This document shows positions 46,645-54,812 of a stretch of 64,000 nt of DNA, piece by piece. Both the position numbers and the translations under genes were made by a program. The notes beneath the pieces were generated by a model. The model had not been told where the DNA came from, made no database searches, and saw only the letters and a list, made by a program, of their open reading frames with translations. Origin of the DNA: Selenomonas ruminantium subsp. ruminantium ATCC 12561 (GTDB lineage: Bacteria > Bacillota > Negativicutes > Selenomonadales > Selenomonadaceae); NCBI RefSeq assembly GCF_000424065.1, contig NZ_AUJE01000005.1, positions 78,681-142,680 on the forward strand, written 5' to 3'. How positions within the stretch are numbered: position 1 is the stretch's first letter; each line of letters opens with the position of its first letter.

Positions 46645-46703
46645 TTGCTATAATATGGACAGTGAAAAAAACGAGACGGAAGTCAGAAAGGCCGGTGAGC
46701 AGG

Positions 46704-47030
46704 ATGTTGTTAGTTCGTTTGTATCGTGTGGAGGATAGGGAAGTCATGGTTATGGATGGTACGCAGGGCTTCATGCCGGAGACGGGCGCTGTCCGCTTGC
46801 TGGCCAGCCGTGAATTGGGCGTGGGTGCTGACCGCGTACTGGTTTACTGCGGCAAGCAGTATCAACAGGGCTTTCGTGCCTTTGCCGCCGATGGCCGTGA
46901 AAATGAGCTTACGGCAGCCGACGTCCTGCTCCTTTCCCGTCAGCAGGCCGATATCGAAGTGCGCCTGACGGATTATTTCGTGGGCCGTATGCGCCAGGCA
47001 GATGCGGAAAAACTGGCGGCAGCCTGCTAA
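46704..47030 (+). CDS. Truncated DapF-like protein without catalytic cysteine
   Basis: About 108 residues from ATG 46704 (GGTGAGCAGG upstream; an in-frame GTG at 46662 lies right at the predicted transcript start and is less likely). The order VMVMDGTQ, then GAVRLLASRELGVGADRVLVY, then GFRAFAADGRE resembles the N-terminal segment of diaminopimelate epimerase (in DapF: MVVD, RLADRHLGVGFDQLLVV, YRIFNADGSE). The CGNG block with the catalytic cysteine should follow but is replaced by ELTAADVLLL, and the whole C-terminal half is absent. So it is unlikely to be an active epimerase; a regulatory or binding role, or decay, is possible. Divergent from an AraC regulator. Confidence 0.55.
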   Translation: MLLVRLYRVEDREVMVMDGTQGFMPETGAVRLLASRELGVGADRVLVYCGKQYQQGFRAFAADGRENELTAADVLLLSRQQADIEVRLTDYFVGRMRQADAEKLAAAC

Positions 47031-47064
47031 AAAGGAAATAGAATCCCAAATAACAGAGAAAAAT

Positions 47065-47125
47065 AAAATCCGATAAAAGCCTATATTACGATAAAAATAG
47101 TTTATATAGGTTTTTATCGGATTTT
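47065..47125 (+). terminator. Long hairpin, terminator after the DapF-like gene
   Basis: AAAATCCGATAAAAGCCTATAT pairs with the inverted copy at 47104-47125 over 22 positions with one G-U; A-rich before and T-rich within the right arm, so it could act in both directions. Confidence 0.75.
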
Positions 47126-47154
47126 GTCGTATTCATTAGAAATAGAGATACAAT
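47124..47154 (+). promoter_or_regulatory. Candidate promoter of the asparaginase gene
   Basis: TTGTCG (47124-47129) and TACAAT (47149-47154) with a long 19-base spacer; weak -35 match. Confidence 0.4.
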
Positions 47155-47171
47155 CCGTCCATAGGTTTATT

Positions 47172-47196
47172 GTTGCAATCTGGGGAATATTGCAAC
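47172..47196. promoter_or_regulatory. Inverted repeat in the asparaginase leader
   Basis: GTTGCAAT (47172-47179), nine bases, ATTGCAAC (47189-47196), just before the AAAGGAGG site. It could be a repressor operator or a hairpin limiting translation. Confidence 0.5.
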
Positions 47197-47215
47197 CGGT
47201 AAAGGAGGAATTTTT

Positions 47216-48283
47216 GTGAAGGTAAGAGTAACCGCGATTCTGATGACCTTGGCAATGCTGCTGGTGGGGGTACAATGTGCCTTTGCTGCGCAGGCAAAAC
47301 CAAACATCAAGATTCTGGCAACTGGCGGAACAATTGCCGGAAGTGCCGCATCGGACACGGCAACGACTGGCTATAAAGCTGGTGCACTGGGCATTGATGT
47401 ACTCATCAATGCTGTGCCGGAAGTCAAGAATTATGCCAATGTATCCGGTGAGCAGATTTGCAGCATCGACAGCAAGGACATGACCAATGATGTCTGGCTC
47501 AAACTGGCTAAACGCTGCAATGAACTGCTGGCCAGCAAAGATGTCGATGGCATTGTCATCACCCACGGTACGGATACGCTCGAAGAAACGGCGTATTTCC
47601 TGAACCTGACGGTCAAGAGCGAAAAGCCGGTAGTCATCACCGGTGCTATGCGTCCGGCTACGGCAATCAGCGCGGATGGCCCGATGAATCTCTTGAATGC
47701 TGTGCGCGTAGCTGCGGATAAGAAATCTGCTGGTCATGGCGTGCTGGTGGTACTCAATGACACCATCAATGGTGCCCGCGACGTGACCAAGACCAATACC
47801 ACTTCTGTGGATACCTTCAAAGCTCCGGAACTCGGTGCCTTTGGTTATGTGAACGATGGCGTGCCCGAATTTTATCGCGAATCCACGCGCCTGCACACGA
47901 CCAAAAGCGAATTTAATGTGAATAACCTTAATGCACTGCCGTATGTAAAGGTTATTTATGGTACGGCTAATGACGATGCCCTGTTCGTAGATGCAGCCAT
48001 CAAAGGCGGCGTTAAAGGCATCATCTATGCTGGTACGGGCAATGGCTCCGTGCACAAAGATGCTGAAGCAGCGCTGGCAAAAGCAACGGCTGCCGGCATC
48101 GTTGTAGTCCGCAGTGCCCGTGTAGGCAATGGCTCCGTCATTCCGGCTGAACAGTCCTATATCGACTATCACTTCCTGGATGGCGATTCCCTGAATCCGC
48201 AGAAAGCACGTGTGCTGCTGCAGCTGGCACTCACCAAGACGAACGACCTCAAGGCAATTCAGGATATGTTCCACAAATATTAA
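47216..48283 (+). CDS. ansB: Periplasmic (type II) L-asparaginase
   Basis: 355 residues. Signal peptide [14 protein letters not shown] to CAFAAQA, then the asparaginase fold with both active-site blocks: [12 protein letters not shown] containing the nucleophile Thr, and [14 protein letters not shown] with the Thr-Asp pair; a Lys follows in RDVTKTN. It converts Asn to Asp and ammonia in the periplasm, often during anaerobic growth, supplying aspartate for fumarate respiration. GTG start at 47216 with AAAGGAGG nine bases upstream. Monocistronic, with its own terminator. Confidence 0.94.
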   Translation: MKVRVTAILMTLAMLLVGVQCAFAAQAKPNIKILATGGTIAGSAASDTATTGYKAGALGIDVLINAVPEVKNYANVSGEQICSIDSKDMTNDVWLKLAKRCNELLASKDVDGIVITHGTDTLEETAYFLNLTVKSEKPVVITGAMRPATAISADGPMNLLNAVRVAADKKSAGHGVLVVLNDTINGARDVTKTNTTSVDTFKAPELGAFGYVNDGVPEFYRESTRLHTTKSEFNVNNLNALPYVKVIYGTANDDALFVDAAIKGGVKGIIYAGTGNGSVHKDAEAALAKATAAGIVVVRSARVGNGSVIPAEQSYIDYHFLDGDSLNPQKARVLLQLALTKTNDLKAIQDMFHKY

Positions 48284-48310
48284 GCAACAGCTAATTCCCC
48301 AATGTGTATC

Positions 48311-48354
48311 AGGGTGCGCAGCTAACCGATTAAGTTGGCTGCGCACCCTTTTCT
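48311..48354 (+). terminator. Terminator after the asparaginase gene
   Basis: AGGGTGCGCAGC (48311-48322) pairs perfectly with GCTGCGCACCCT (48338-48349), followed by TTTCT. Confidence 0.9.
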
Positions 48355-48369
48355 GGATATGCAAAGCCT

Positions 48370-48457
48370 AAGGCGGGCGGGGAGGTGATGGCTTTCGGCA
48401 GCGTTTGACAAGCCTGTCTAAGCGGACGGAAGTCATCACCTCCCCGCCCGCCGCCTT
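48370..48457. repeat. Inverted repeat with structured loop (element C), relative of element B
   Basis: GGCGGGCGGGGAGGTGATG (48372-48390) pairs perfectly with 48434-48452, and AAGGC/GCCTT extend the arms. The loop contains TTTGACAAGCCTGTCTAAG, identical to element B, although the arms differ in sequence. Confidence 0.85.
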
Positions 48458-48476
48458 GCAGCACGACAAAAAGATA

Positions 48477-48505
48477 TTGACAAATTGGCATTTATCAACT
48501 ATAAT
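48477..48505 (+). promoter_or_regulatory. Consensus promoter of the tRNA-Leu gene
   Basis: Perfect TTGACA (48477-48482), 17-base spacer, perfect TATAAT (48500-48505), 29 bases before the tRNA. Confidence 0.93.
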
Positions 48506-48534
48506 TAATGCCGTTATCTTGTAAAGTAGATAAT

Positions 48535-48619
48535 GCGGATGTGGCGGAACTGGCAGACGCGCTGGATTTAGGATCCAGTGCCGCAAGGCGTATGGGTTCG
48601 ACCCCCTTCATCCGCACCA
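48535..48619 (+). tRNA. tRNA-Leu (anticodon UAG)
   Basis: 85 bases including an encoded CCA. Acceptor arms GCGGATG and CATCCGC pair; the anticodon stem CTGGA/TCCAG encloses TTTAGGA, giving anticodon TAG; a long class II variable arm (TGCCGCAAGGCGT) marks it as Leu; the T arm has GGTTCGACC. Own consensus promoter and terminator. Confidence 0.97.
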
Positions 48620-48630
48620 AATGAACGTAG

Positions 48631-48659
48631 AGCGATGGCTTTTGGGCTGTCGCTTTTTT
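48631..48659 (+). terminator. Terminator after tRNA-Leu
   Basis: AGCGATGGC pairs with GCTGTCGCT (two G-U pairs), followed by six T. Confidence 0.85.
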
Positions 48660-48678
48660 GTTACAATTTTTTCGTGTA

Positions 48679-48707
48679 TTGACTTATTGCTTGCTATCGG
48701 TTACAAT
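48679..48707 (+). promoter_or_regulatory. Promoter of glmS
   Basis: TTGACT (48679-48684), 17-base spacer, TACAAT (48702-48707). Leader of about 260 bases carrying the ribozyme. Confidence 0.8.
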
Positions 48708-48789
48708 AGACGAGTGCTTGTTAAGAAATGCACAAAGTAAGAAGAAATCCAGAGTGAATAATCCTGTTGTTCTGGTGTATGAAAAGGAC

Positions 48790-48955
48790 GTAAGTTCTAG
48801 CGCAAGTTCTGAAAGCGGTGCGTGCTTTCAGAAGACGAGGAGAAGGTTGTCGAAATGTCAGCGGATGCCTTCCGGCTTGCTCGGCCGATAAATGCAAACG
48901 AAAGTCCTGTCGTGAGGCGGGAAACAAGGATGCAGGGAGCGCAGCAGGATAGTAC
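48790..48955 (+). ncRNA. glmS ribozyme (glucosamine-6-phosphate riboswitch)
   Basis: The leader contains the conserved glmS core: TCTAGCGCAAGTTCTGAAAG at the cleavage region, GACGAGGAGAAGG, TTGTCGAAATGTCAGCGGA, TGCCTTCCGGC, and the 3' part with GTGAGGCGGGAAACAAGG and GGGAGCGCAGCAGG. By homology the backbone is cut between A48799 and G48800 when glucosamine-6-phosphate binds, and the cut mRNA is degraded, giving feedback on GlmS synthesis. Confidence 0.95.
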
Positions 48956-48976
48956 AATTTCATAGGAGGTACTATT

Positions 48977-50806
48977 ATGTGTGGTATCGTAGGTTATGTC
49001 GGTGACAAAGAGGCAGCAAGCTTCCTGCTTGAAGGTTTGGCTAAGTTGGAGTATCGTGGTTATGACTCCGCAGGCATCGCTGTCTTTGACGGAGCGAAAA
49101 TCGGCGTGGAAAAGAGTGTAGGGCGTCTTGCTGCACTCCGCGACAAGCTCAAAGGTCATGAGCTCAAGGGCACGATGGGTATTGGTCATACCCGTTGGGC
49201 AACGCATGGCCGTCCGTCTGACAAGAACTCCCATCCCCATACGGATTGCTCCGGGGATTTCGTGGTGGTTCACAACGGCATTATCGAAAACTACCTGTCC
49301 TTGAAGGAAGAACTTATCGAGAAAGGTCATAACTTCAAGTCTGAGACGGATACGGAAGTAGTGGCTCACCTTATCGAAGAAGTCTACAATGGTGACTTTG
49401 TGGCTTCTGTCCGCGAAGTTCTGCGCCGGGTTGAGGGTTCATATTCCTTGGTATTTATGAGCAGCAAGCATCCCGGTACGCTGATTGCGACCAAGCAGGA
49501 TAACCCGCTGGTTATCGGCGTTGGCGAAGGTGAAAACTTCATCGCTTCCGATATTCCCGCTATCATTCAGCGCACCCGCCGCACTTACATCCTGAACGAT
49601 GGTGAACTGGCTGTTATCACGAAGGACAGCATCAAGATTTCCAACCGTCAGGGTGAGCCGGTGACCAAAAAGATTTTCGAGGTTAACTGGAATGCTGAAG
49701 CTGCGGAAAAGGGCGGCTATGAGCACTTCATGCTCAAGGAAATCCATGAACAGCCGAAGGCTGTCCGTGACACCATGAGCCAGCGTATCGCCAAAGACGG
49801 CAAGACCATTGTGATGGACGAGCTGAAATGGGACGCTGACTATCTCAATTCCTTCAATAAGATTTATATCGTGGCCTGCGGCACGGCTTATCATGCCGGC
49901 ATGGTGGGCAAATACTATATCGAAAAACTGGCGCGTACGGTTGTAGAAGTAGACGTTGCTTCCGAATTCCGTTATCGTGAGCCGATTGTGGATGAAAACA
50001 CGCTGTTCATCGCGGTTTCTCAGTCTGGTGAAACCAGTGATACGCTGGCCGCTATGAAAGAATCCAAGCGCCTCGGCGCTAAGACGCTGGCCATCACCAA
50101 CGTGGTTGGTTCGTCCATCGCCCGTGAAGCTGATCAGGTGCTTTACACCTGGGCTGGCCCGGAAATCGCTGTGGCTTCCACGAAGGCTTACACGACGCAG
50201 ATTGTGCTGTTCTTCATGCTGGCACTCTACATGGCTGAAATCAAGAAGACGGTTGCTCCGGAACGTGTAGCCGAACTCATTGCTCAGCTGCAGAAGATTC
50301 CGGCACAGATCAGCGAAACGCTGTCTGATGTGGAACCGTTGAAGACCTTTGCAAAACGCTATGGCTTCAATGATGATGTGTTCTACATTGGCCGTGGTCT
50401 GGATTACCATGTAGCTTTGGAAGGTTCCCTGAAGCTCAAGGAAATTTCCTATATCCATGCCGAAGCTTATGCAGCCGGCGAACTCAAGCACGGCACGCTG
50501 GCCCTGATTGTGGAAGGCGTTCCCGTTATCGCTCTGGCTACGCAGAAGAGCGTTTACGAAAAGACTTTGTCCAACATCAAGGAAGTCAAGGCGCGTGATG
50601 CAGTCGTTATCGGTATTGCTACCGAAGGCGACGAGGAACTGGAAAAATATGTTGACCATGTGATGAAGGTTCCCGAAACGGATGAACTCGTTATTCCGAT
50701 TCTGACCGTTGTTCCCCTGCAGCTCCTGGCATACTATGCCGCCATCACTCGTGGCTGCGATGTGGATAAACCGCGTAACCTGGCTAAGTCCGTTACAGTT
50801 GAATAA
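48977..50806 (+). CDS. glmS: Glutamine-fructose-6-phosphate aminotransferase (isomerising)
   Basis: 609 residues. N-terminal glutaminase with Cys2 as nucleophile (MCGIVGYVGD, YRGYDSAG, GHTRWATHG), then two SIS sugar isomerase domains (VACGTAYHAGMVGKYYIE, SQSGETSDTLAA, GRGLDYHVALEGSLKLKEI) and the C-terminal DKPRNLAKSVTVE. It makes glucosamine-6-phosphate for peptidoglycan and lipopolysaccharide. CATAGGAGGTACTATT precedes the ATG; the glmS ribozyme in the leader controls it. Confidence 0.98.
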   Translation: MCGIVGYVGDKEAASFLLEGLAKLEYRGYDSAGIAVFDGAKIGVEKSVGRLAALRDKLKGHELKGTMGIGHTRWATHGRPSDKNSHPHTDCSGDFVVVHNGIIENYLSLKEELIEKGHNFKSETDTEVVAHLIEEVYNGDFVASVREVLRRVEGSYSLVFMSSKHPGTLIATKQDNPLVIGVGEGENFIASDIPAIIQRTRRTYILNDGELAVITKDSIKISNRQGEPVTKKIFEVNWNAEAAEKGGYEHFMLKEIHEQPKAVRDTMSQRIAKDGKTIVMDELKWDADYLNSFNKIYIVACGTAYHAGMVGKYYIEKLARTVVEVDVASEFRYREPIVDENTLFIAVSQSGETSDTLAAMKESKRLGAKTLAITNVVGSSIAREADQVLYTWAGPEIAVASTKAYTTQIVLFFMLALYMAEIKKTVAPERVAELIAQLQKIPAQISETLSDVEPLKTFAKRYGFNDDVFYIGRGLDYHVALEGSLKLKEISYIHAEAYAAGELKHGTLALIVEGVPVIALATQKSVYEKTLSNIKEVKARDAVVIGIATEGDEELEKYVDHVMKVPETDELVIPILTVVPLQLLAYYAAITRGCDVDKPRNLAKSVTVE

Positions 50807-50820
50807 AATTCGTTCTAATG

Positions 50821-50864
50821 ATAAGAGGATGTGCAATAAAAATGCGCACCCTCTTATTTTTTCT
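50821..50864 (+). terminator. Terminator after glmS
   Basis: ATAAGAGGATGTGCA pairs with TGCGCACCCTCTTAT (G-U allowed), followed by a T run. Confidence 0.88.
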
Positions 50865-50965
50865 TAGTATTTTTGCAGGATTCGTGATAAAATATACTTC
50901 GGCGCCATTTTTGGCGGTAGCCCTATGGGGCAAATATCTATAGAAGAAAGTGAAAGGGACGATAA

Positions 50966-52036
50966 ATGGAAAAAGAACTTTTGCGTCTTGAACGCGTCAA
51001 CAAAAGCTATGATGGTCGGCAGATTCTTGAAGACCTGAATTTAACCATTCACGAGAATGAATTTGTGACCCTTTTGGGCCCCTCGGGCTGTGGTAAGACC
51101 ACGATTTTGCGCATGATTGGCGGGTTTGAAACCCCCGACAGCGGCAAAATTTGGTTTGATGGGCAGGATATCACGAACCTTCAGCCCGAAAAGCGGCAGG
51201 TTAATACGGTGTTTCAGAAGTATTCCCTGTTCTCGCATATGGACGTGGCGGAAAATATCGCCTTTGGCCTGAAACTCAAGGGGAAAAGCGCAAGTTACAT
51301 TCGCGATAAGATAAAATATGCCCTAAAGCTCGTGAACCTCGACGGCTATGAACATGCCCGGGTTACGCAGATGTCCGGCGGTCAGCAGCAGCGCATTGCC
51401 ATTGCCCGCGCTATCGTAAACGAGCCGAAGGTATTGCTGCTCGATGAACCGTTATCTGCACTGGACCTCAAACTGCGGCAGAATATGCAGCGGGAACTCG
51501 TGAAAATCAAGCGGGAGCTCGGTATTACCTTTGTGTTCGTCACCCATGACCAGGAAGAAGCGCTGTCCATGTCGGATACCGTAGTGGTCATGAATCAGGG
51601 CTGGATACAGCAGATTGGTACGCCGGAGAACGTGTACAATGAGCCGGAAAATGCGTTTGTAGCCGACTTTATCGGCGACAGCAACATCATTGACGGCATT
51701 ATGGTGCGGGATAAGCTCGTGCACCTTTTGGGCAAGGATATTCCCTGCATCAACACGGGCTTTGGCGAAAATGTTCCCGTAGATGTACAGATTCGCCCAG
51801 AGGATATTCAGATTTGTGTGCCCGAGGAAGGACAGTTCACCGGCAAGATCAAGCAGGTTGTCTTCAAGGGGACGGTCTATGATATCACCATTGAAGCCGG
51901 CGGCTTTGAATGGCTGGTGCAGACCATTACCGGTCATGAGCAGGGCAAAGAGGTGGGCATTAAACTTGCCGCTTCCAATATTCAGATTATGGCGAAGCCC
52001 GAATCGGAAGACGAGGAGGCGGTGAGCGATGAATGA
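50966..52036 (+). CDS. potA: Spermidine/putrescine ABC transporter ATPase PotA
   Basis: 356 residues. Walker A GPSGCGKTT, signature MSGGQQQRIAIARA, Walker B VLLLDEPLSALD and the switch His in FVTHDQ; the last 110 residues form the TOBE regulatory domain of MalK-type ATPases. It powers polyamine import through PotBC. ATG at 50966 behind AAAGGGACG. First of four tightly linked genes; potB overlaps its end by eight bases. In Selenomonas, polyamines are covalent parts of the peptidoglycan, so the transporter may matter for the envelope if this organism belongs there. Confidence 0.95.
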   Translation: MEKELLRLERVNKSYDGRQILEDLNLTIHENEFVTLLGPSGCGKTTILRMIGGFETPDSGKIWFDGQDITNLQPEKRQVNTVFQKYSLFSHMDVAENIAFGLKLKGKSASYIRDKIKYALKLVNLDGYEHARVTQMSGGQQQRIAIARAIVNEPKVLLLDEPLSALDLKLRQNMQRELVKIKRELGITFVFVTHDQEEALSMSDTVVVMNQGWIQQIGTPENVYNEPENAFVADFIGDSNIIDGIMVRDKLVHLLGKDIPCINTGFGENVPVDVQIRPEDIQICVPEEGQFTGKIKQVVFKGTVYDITIEAGGFEWLVQTITGHEQGKEVGIKLAASNIQIMAKPESEDEEAVSDE

Positions 52037-52871
52037 ACGCCTTTCCAGCCAGCGCTTTCTAGCCTTGCCTTTCGGTTTATGGGCGGTGCTCTTTATCGTG
52101 CTGCCGCTGTTTTTTGTCCTTTGGAACGGACTAAAAGACGTGGACGGCGGCGTTACGCTCGTGCATTTGCAGACGGTACTTCAATGGGAGTATTTGAAAG
52201 CCTTGGGGCTGTCGGTGGAACTGGCACTTATCAGCACGTTTATCTGTCTGGTGCTGGCTTATCCGCTGTGCCTTATCCTGCGGGAGCGTAAGGAGAGCCG
52301 GGGGCTGTTGGTATTTTTGCTCTTTTTATTGCCCCTTTGGATGAATTCGCTGCTTACGACGATGGCCTGGCAGACCATTTTGGAAAAACATGGTCTTATC
52401 AATATGTTCCTGCAATCGCTGGGGTTGCAGGAAGTGCATATCATCAATACACCGCTGGCCATCATCATCGGTATGGTCTACAACTTTCTGCCCTATATGG
52501 TGCTGCCCCTCTATGTGGCGATTAACCGCATAGACAACAGCATCATCGAAGCGGCGCGGGATTTGGGCGCCAATCCTTATCAGACCTTCCGGCGGGTGCT
52601 TTTGCCCCTGTCTATGCCCGGGATTGTCAGCGGTTCCACCATGGTGTTTATCCCCGCGCTGACCACGTTCGTCATCAGTGCTTTGCTGGGCGGTAACAAG
52701 GTTTTGCTCGTGGGCAATATCATCGAACAGGAATTCACGGCGGCTTATGACTGGCAGCTTGGCAGTGCGCTGTCCATGGTGCTCATGGTCTTCATCATCT
52801 TGAACATTCTGTTGGAAGCCTTCACCGATAATGGCGAAACGGCGCGGCAGACGAAGAAAGGAAGGGCATGA
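52029..52871 (+). CDS. potB: Spermidine/putrescine ABC transporter permease PotB
   Basis: 280 residues, six membrane segments. The EAA loop EAARDLGANPYQTFRRVLLP, which docks on the ATPase, is clearly visible around residues 178-197. Forms the membrane channel with PotC. It begins inside the end of potA (8-base overlap) and ends in an ATGA overlap with potC, so translation is coupled along the operon. Confidence 0.94.
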   Translation: MNERLSSQRFLALPFGLWAVLFIVLPLFFVLWNGLKDVDGGVTLVHLQTVLQWEYLKALGLSVELALISTFICLVLAYPLCLILRERKESRGLLVFLLFLLPLWMNSLLTTMAWQTILEKHGLINMFLQSLGLQEVHIINTPLAIIIGMVYNFLPYMVLPLYVAINRIDNSIIEAARDLGANPYQTFRRVLLPLSMPGIVSGSTMVFIPALTTFVISALLGGNKVLLVGNIIEQEFTAAYDWQLGSALSMVLMVFIILNILLEAFTDNGETARQTKKGRA

Positions 52872-53668
52872 TGCAGAAAGTAAAGAATTTTTATCTGGGC
52901 GCGATTGTGGCCTTCCTCTATGCACCGATTGTGGTACTGATTGCCCAGTCCTTCAACGCCAGCCGTTATCGGGGGCAGTGGACGGGCTTTACCTGGGAAT
53001 GGTATGAAAAGCTGGTCGAGAGCGAGGAAATCTTAAATGCTTTTTCCAATACCCTGACCATTGGCGTGACTTCGGCGGTTTTTGCTACGCTGCTGGCGCT
53101 CGTTACGGCGCTGGGCATGCGAAAGATGGGACGGCAGAGCCGTATGCTCATGCGGGGGCTGGCCAATATCCCCTTGCTCAATGCCGATATCGTTACGGGT
53201 ATTTCCCTGATGCTGCTCTTTTTGGGCTTGGGTTTGCGTCTGGGCTACGATACCATTTTGCTGGCCCATATCGTCATCAGCCTGCCTTATGCGATGCTCT
53301 GCATTCTGCCGCAGGTGCTGTCCATGGATAATGTTTATTATGAAGCGGCGCGTGATTTGGGTGCAGCGCCGGTGCAGGCCTTCCGCAAGGTCATTTTGCC
53401 GGAGCTTATGCCGGGCATTGTGGCGGCGTTCCTGCTGTCCTTTGCCATGAGTGCCGATGATTTTATCGTGACCTACTTTACCAAGGGCGCGGGAATTGAA
53501 ACCCTGACCACGGAAATTTATTCGGAGCTCAAACTGGGCGTGCATCCGGAAATGTATGCGCTGTCTACGCTGTTCTTCTGCGGCGTATTGGTCTTTGCGG
53601 CACTTTTGATGCTCAATTATAAGGTGATTACCCGTTACCGTCAGGCGGAGAAAAGGGGGCAGGCATAA
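52868..53668 (+). CDS. potC: Spermidine/putrescine ABC transporter permease PotC
   Basis: 266 residues, six membrane segments, with EAARDLGAAPVQAFRKVILP as EAA loop. Second half of the permease. The first part (VVLIAQSFNASRYRGQWTGF) has the PotC-type periplasmic loop after helix 1. ATGA overlap with potB; its TAA stop shares one base with the potD start. Confidence 0.94.
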   Translation: MMQKVKNFYLGAIVAFLYAPIVVLIAQSFNASRYRGQWTGFTWEWYEKLVESEEILNAFSNTLTIGVTSAVFATLLALVTALGMRKMGRQSRMLMRGLANIPLLNADIVTGISLMLLFLGLGLRLGYDTILLAHIVISLPYAMLCILPQVLSMDNVYYEAARDLGAAPVQAFRKVILPELMPGIVAAFLLSFAMSADDFIVTYFTKGAGIETLTTEIYSELKLGVHPEMYALSTLFFCGVLVFAALLMLNYKVITRYRQAEKRGQA

Positions 53669-54735
53669 TGAAGAAACTTCTGTTGACCCTGCTGCTCATT
53701 TCCTCTTTCCTGGTAAGTGGTTGCGATATGTTTGCCGAGGAGGAAGACGAGAGCGCAGATGTGCTCTATGTCTACAGCTGGGGCGATTATCTCAGTGAAG
53801 ATGTTATCAAGCAGTTCGAGGAAGAAACGGGTATCAAGGTGGTGCTCGATGAATACGACACCAACGAGAGCATGTATCCCCGCATTGCCGAAGGCGCAGA
53901 GGCCTATGATGTGCTCTGTCCTTCCGATTACATGATTAACAAGCTCATCCATAATGACCTGCTGCAACCGCTGAACTTTGCACAGTTGCCTAATGCAAAA
54001 GCCAATATCGACCAGGACTTTTTTGACCAGTCAAGGGCCTTTGATAAGGAAGGGAAATATACCGTTCCTTACTGTTGGGGCACGGTAGGTATTATGTATA
54101 ATACGAAGCTGGTAAATGAGCCGGTGGACAGCTGGAAAATCCTTTGGGATGAAAAGTATAAGGACAATATCCTGATGCAGGATTCGGCCCGTGATGCCAT
54201 TATGGTTCCGTTGCGGATTCTGGGTTACTCCATGAATACCACCAATGAGGACGAACTCAAAGCGGCAAGAGATATGCTGATTCAGCAGAAACCTCTGGTG
54301 CAGGCCTATGGTGTGGACGATATCCGCGATAAGCTGAGTTCTGGCGAAGCGGCCTTGGGCGTTATCTTTTCCGGTGAAGCCATCAATCTGATGAAATCCA
54401 ACCCGGATTTGCGCTTCCAGCCGGCACCCAAGGAAGGTACGAATGTCTGGATAGATGGCTGGGTCATTCCGAAAAATGCCCGCCATGTGGAAAATGCTCA
54501 CAAGTTCATCGACTTTATGTGCCGTCCGGATATTGCGGCGGCAAACTTCGAGGAACTGGGTTACTCTACACCGAATACTGCGGTGCGAGAACTGGTGGAG
54601 GAAGATTTGGGCGAGTATGTCGATACGGCCTTTCCACCCGAAAACGTTTATAAAGGCCAGGAATCTTACAGCTATTTAGGCGAGGCTTTGGATAAACTCT
54701 ATACAAAACTTTGGCTGCAGGTTAAAGTTGAATAA
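53668..54735 (+). CDS. potD: Spermidine/putrescine-binding lipoprotein PotD
   Basis: 355 residues. Lipoprotein signal with lipobox LVSGC (Cys at residue 19), so it is membrane anchored, unlike the soluble enterobacterial PotD. The mature protein is a bacterial solute-binding protein (LYVYSWGDYLSEDVIKQFEE, YDVLCPSDYMI, VPYCWGTVGIMYNT), with aromatic and acidic residues typical for polyamine binding. Specificity between putrescine and spermidine cannot be decided. Last gene of potABCD. Confidence 0.94.
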   Translation: MKKLLLTLLLISSFLVSGCDMFAEEEDESADVLYVYSWGDYLSEDVIKQFEEETGIKVVLDEYDTNESMYPRIAEGAEAYDVLCPSDYMINKLIHNDLLQPLNFAQLPNAKANIDQDFFDQSRAFDKEGKYTVPYCWGTVGIMYNTKLVNEPVDSWKILWDEKYKDNILMQDSARDAIMVPLRILGYSMNTTNEDELKAARDMLIQQKPLVQAYGVDDIRDKLSSGEAALGVIFSGEAINLMKSNPDLRFQPAPKEGTNVWIDGWVIPKNARHVENAHKFIDFMCRPDIAAANFEELGYSTPNTAVRELVEEDLGEYVDTAFPPENVYKGQESYSYLGEALDKLYTKLWLQVKVE

Positions 54736-54745
54736 ATAAAGAAGG

Positions 54746-54812
54746 AAAAACAGCTCTTTTGTTGAATAATCTATAGTATGGATAAGAGATCAATAAAAGG
54801 AGCTGTTTTTTT
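54746..54812 (+). terminator. Terminator-like hairpin that includes the next gene's ribosome site
   Basis: AAAAACAGCTCTTTT (54746-54760) pairs with AAAAGGAGCTGTTTTT (54795-54810), one bulged G, ending in T7. The right arm contains AAAGGAG, the ribosome site of the gene at 54813, so in read-through mRNA that site would be hidden. Confidence 0.75.

Noticed and set aside
46704..47030. Functional diaminopimelate epimerase
   Set aside because: Lacks the catalytic cysteine block and the second domain; only the N-terminal segment is similar.
50861..50893. Sigma-70 promoter for potABCD
   Set aside because: TAAAAT at 50888-50893 is good, but no acceptable -35 lies 16-18 bases upstream.
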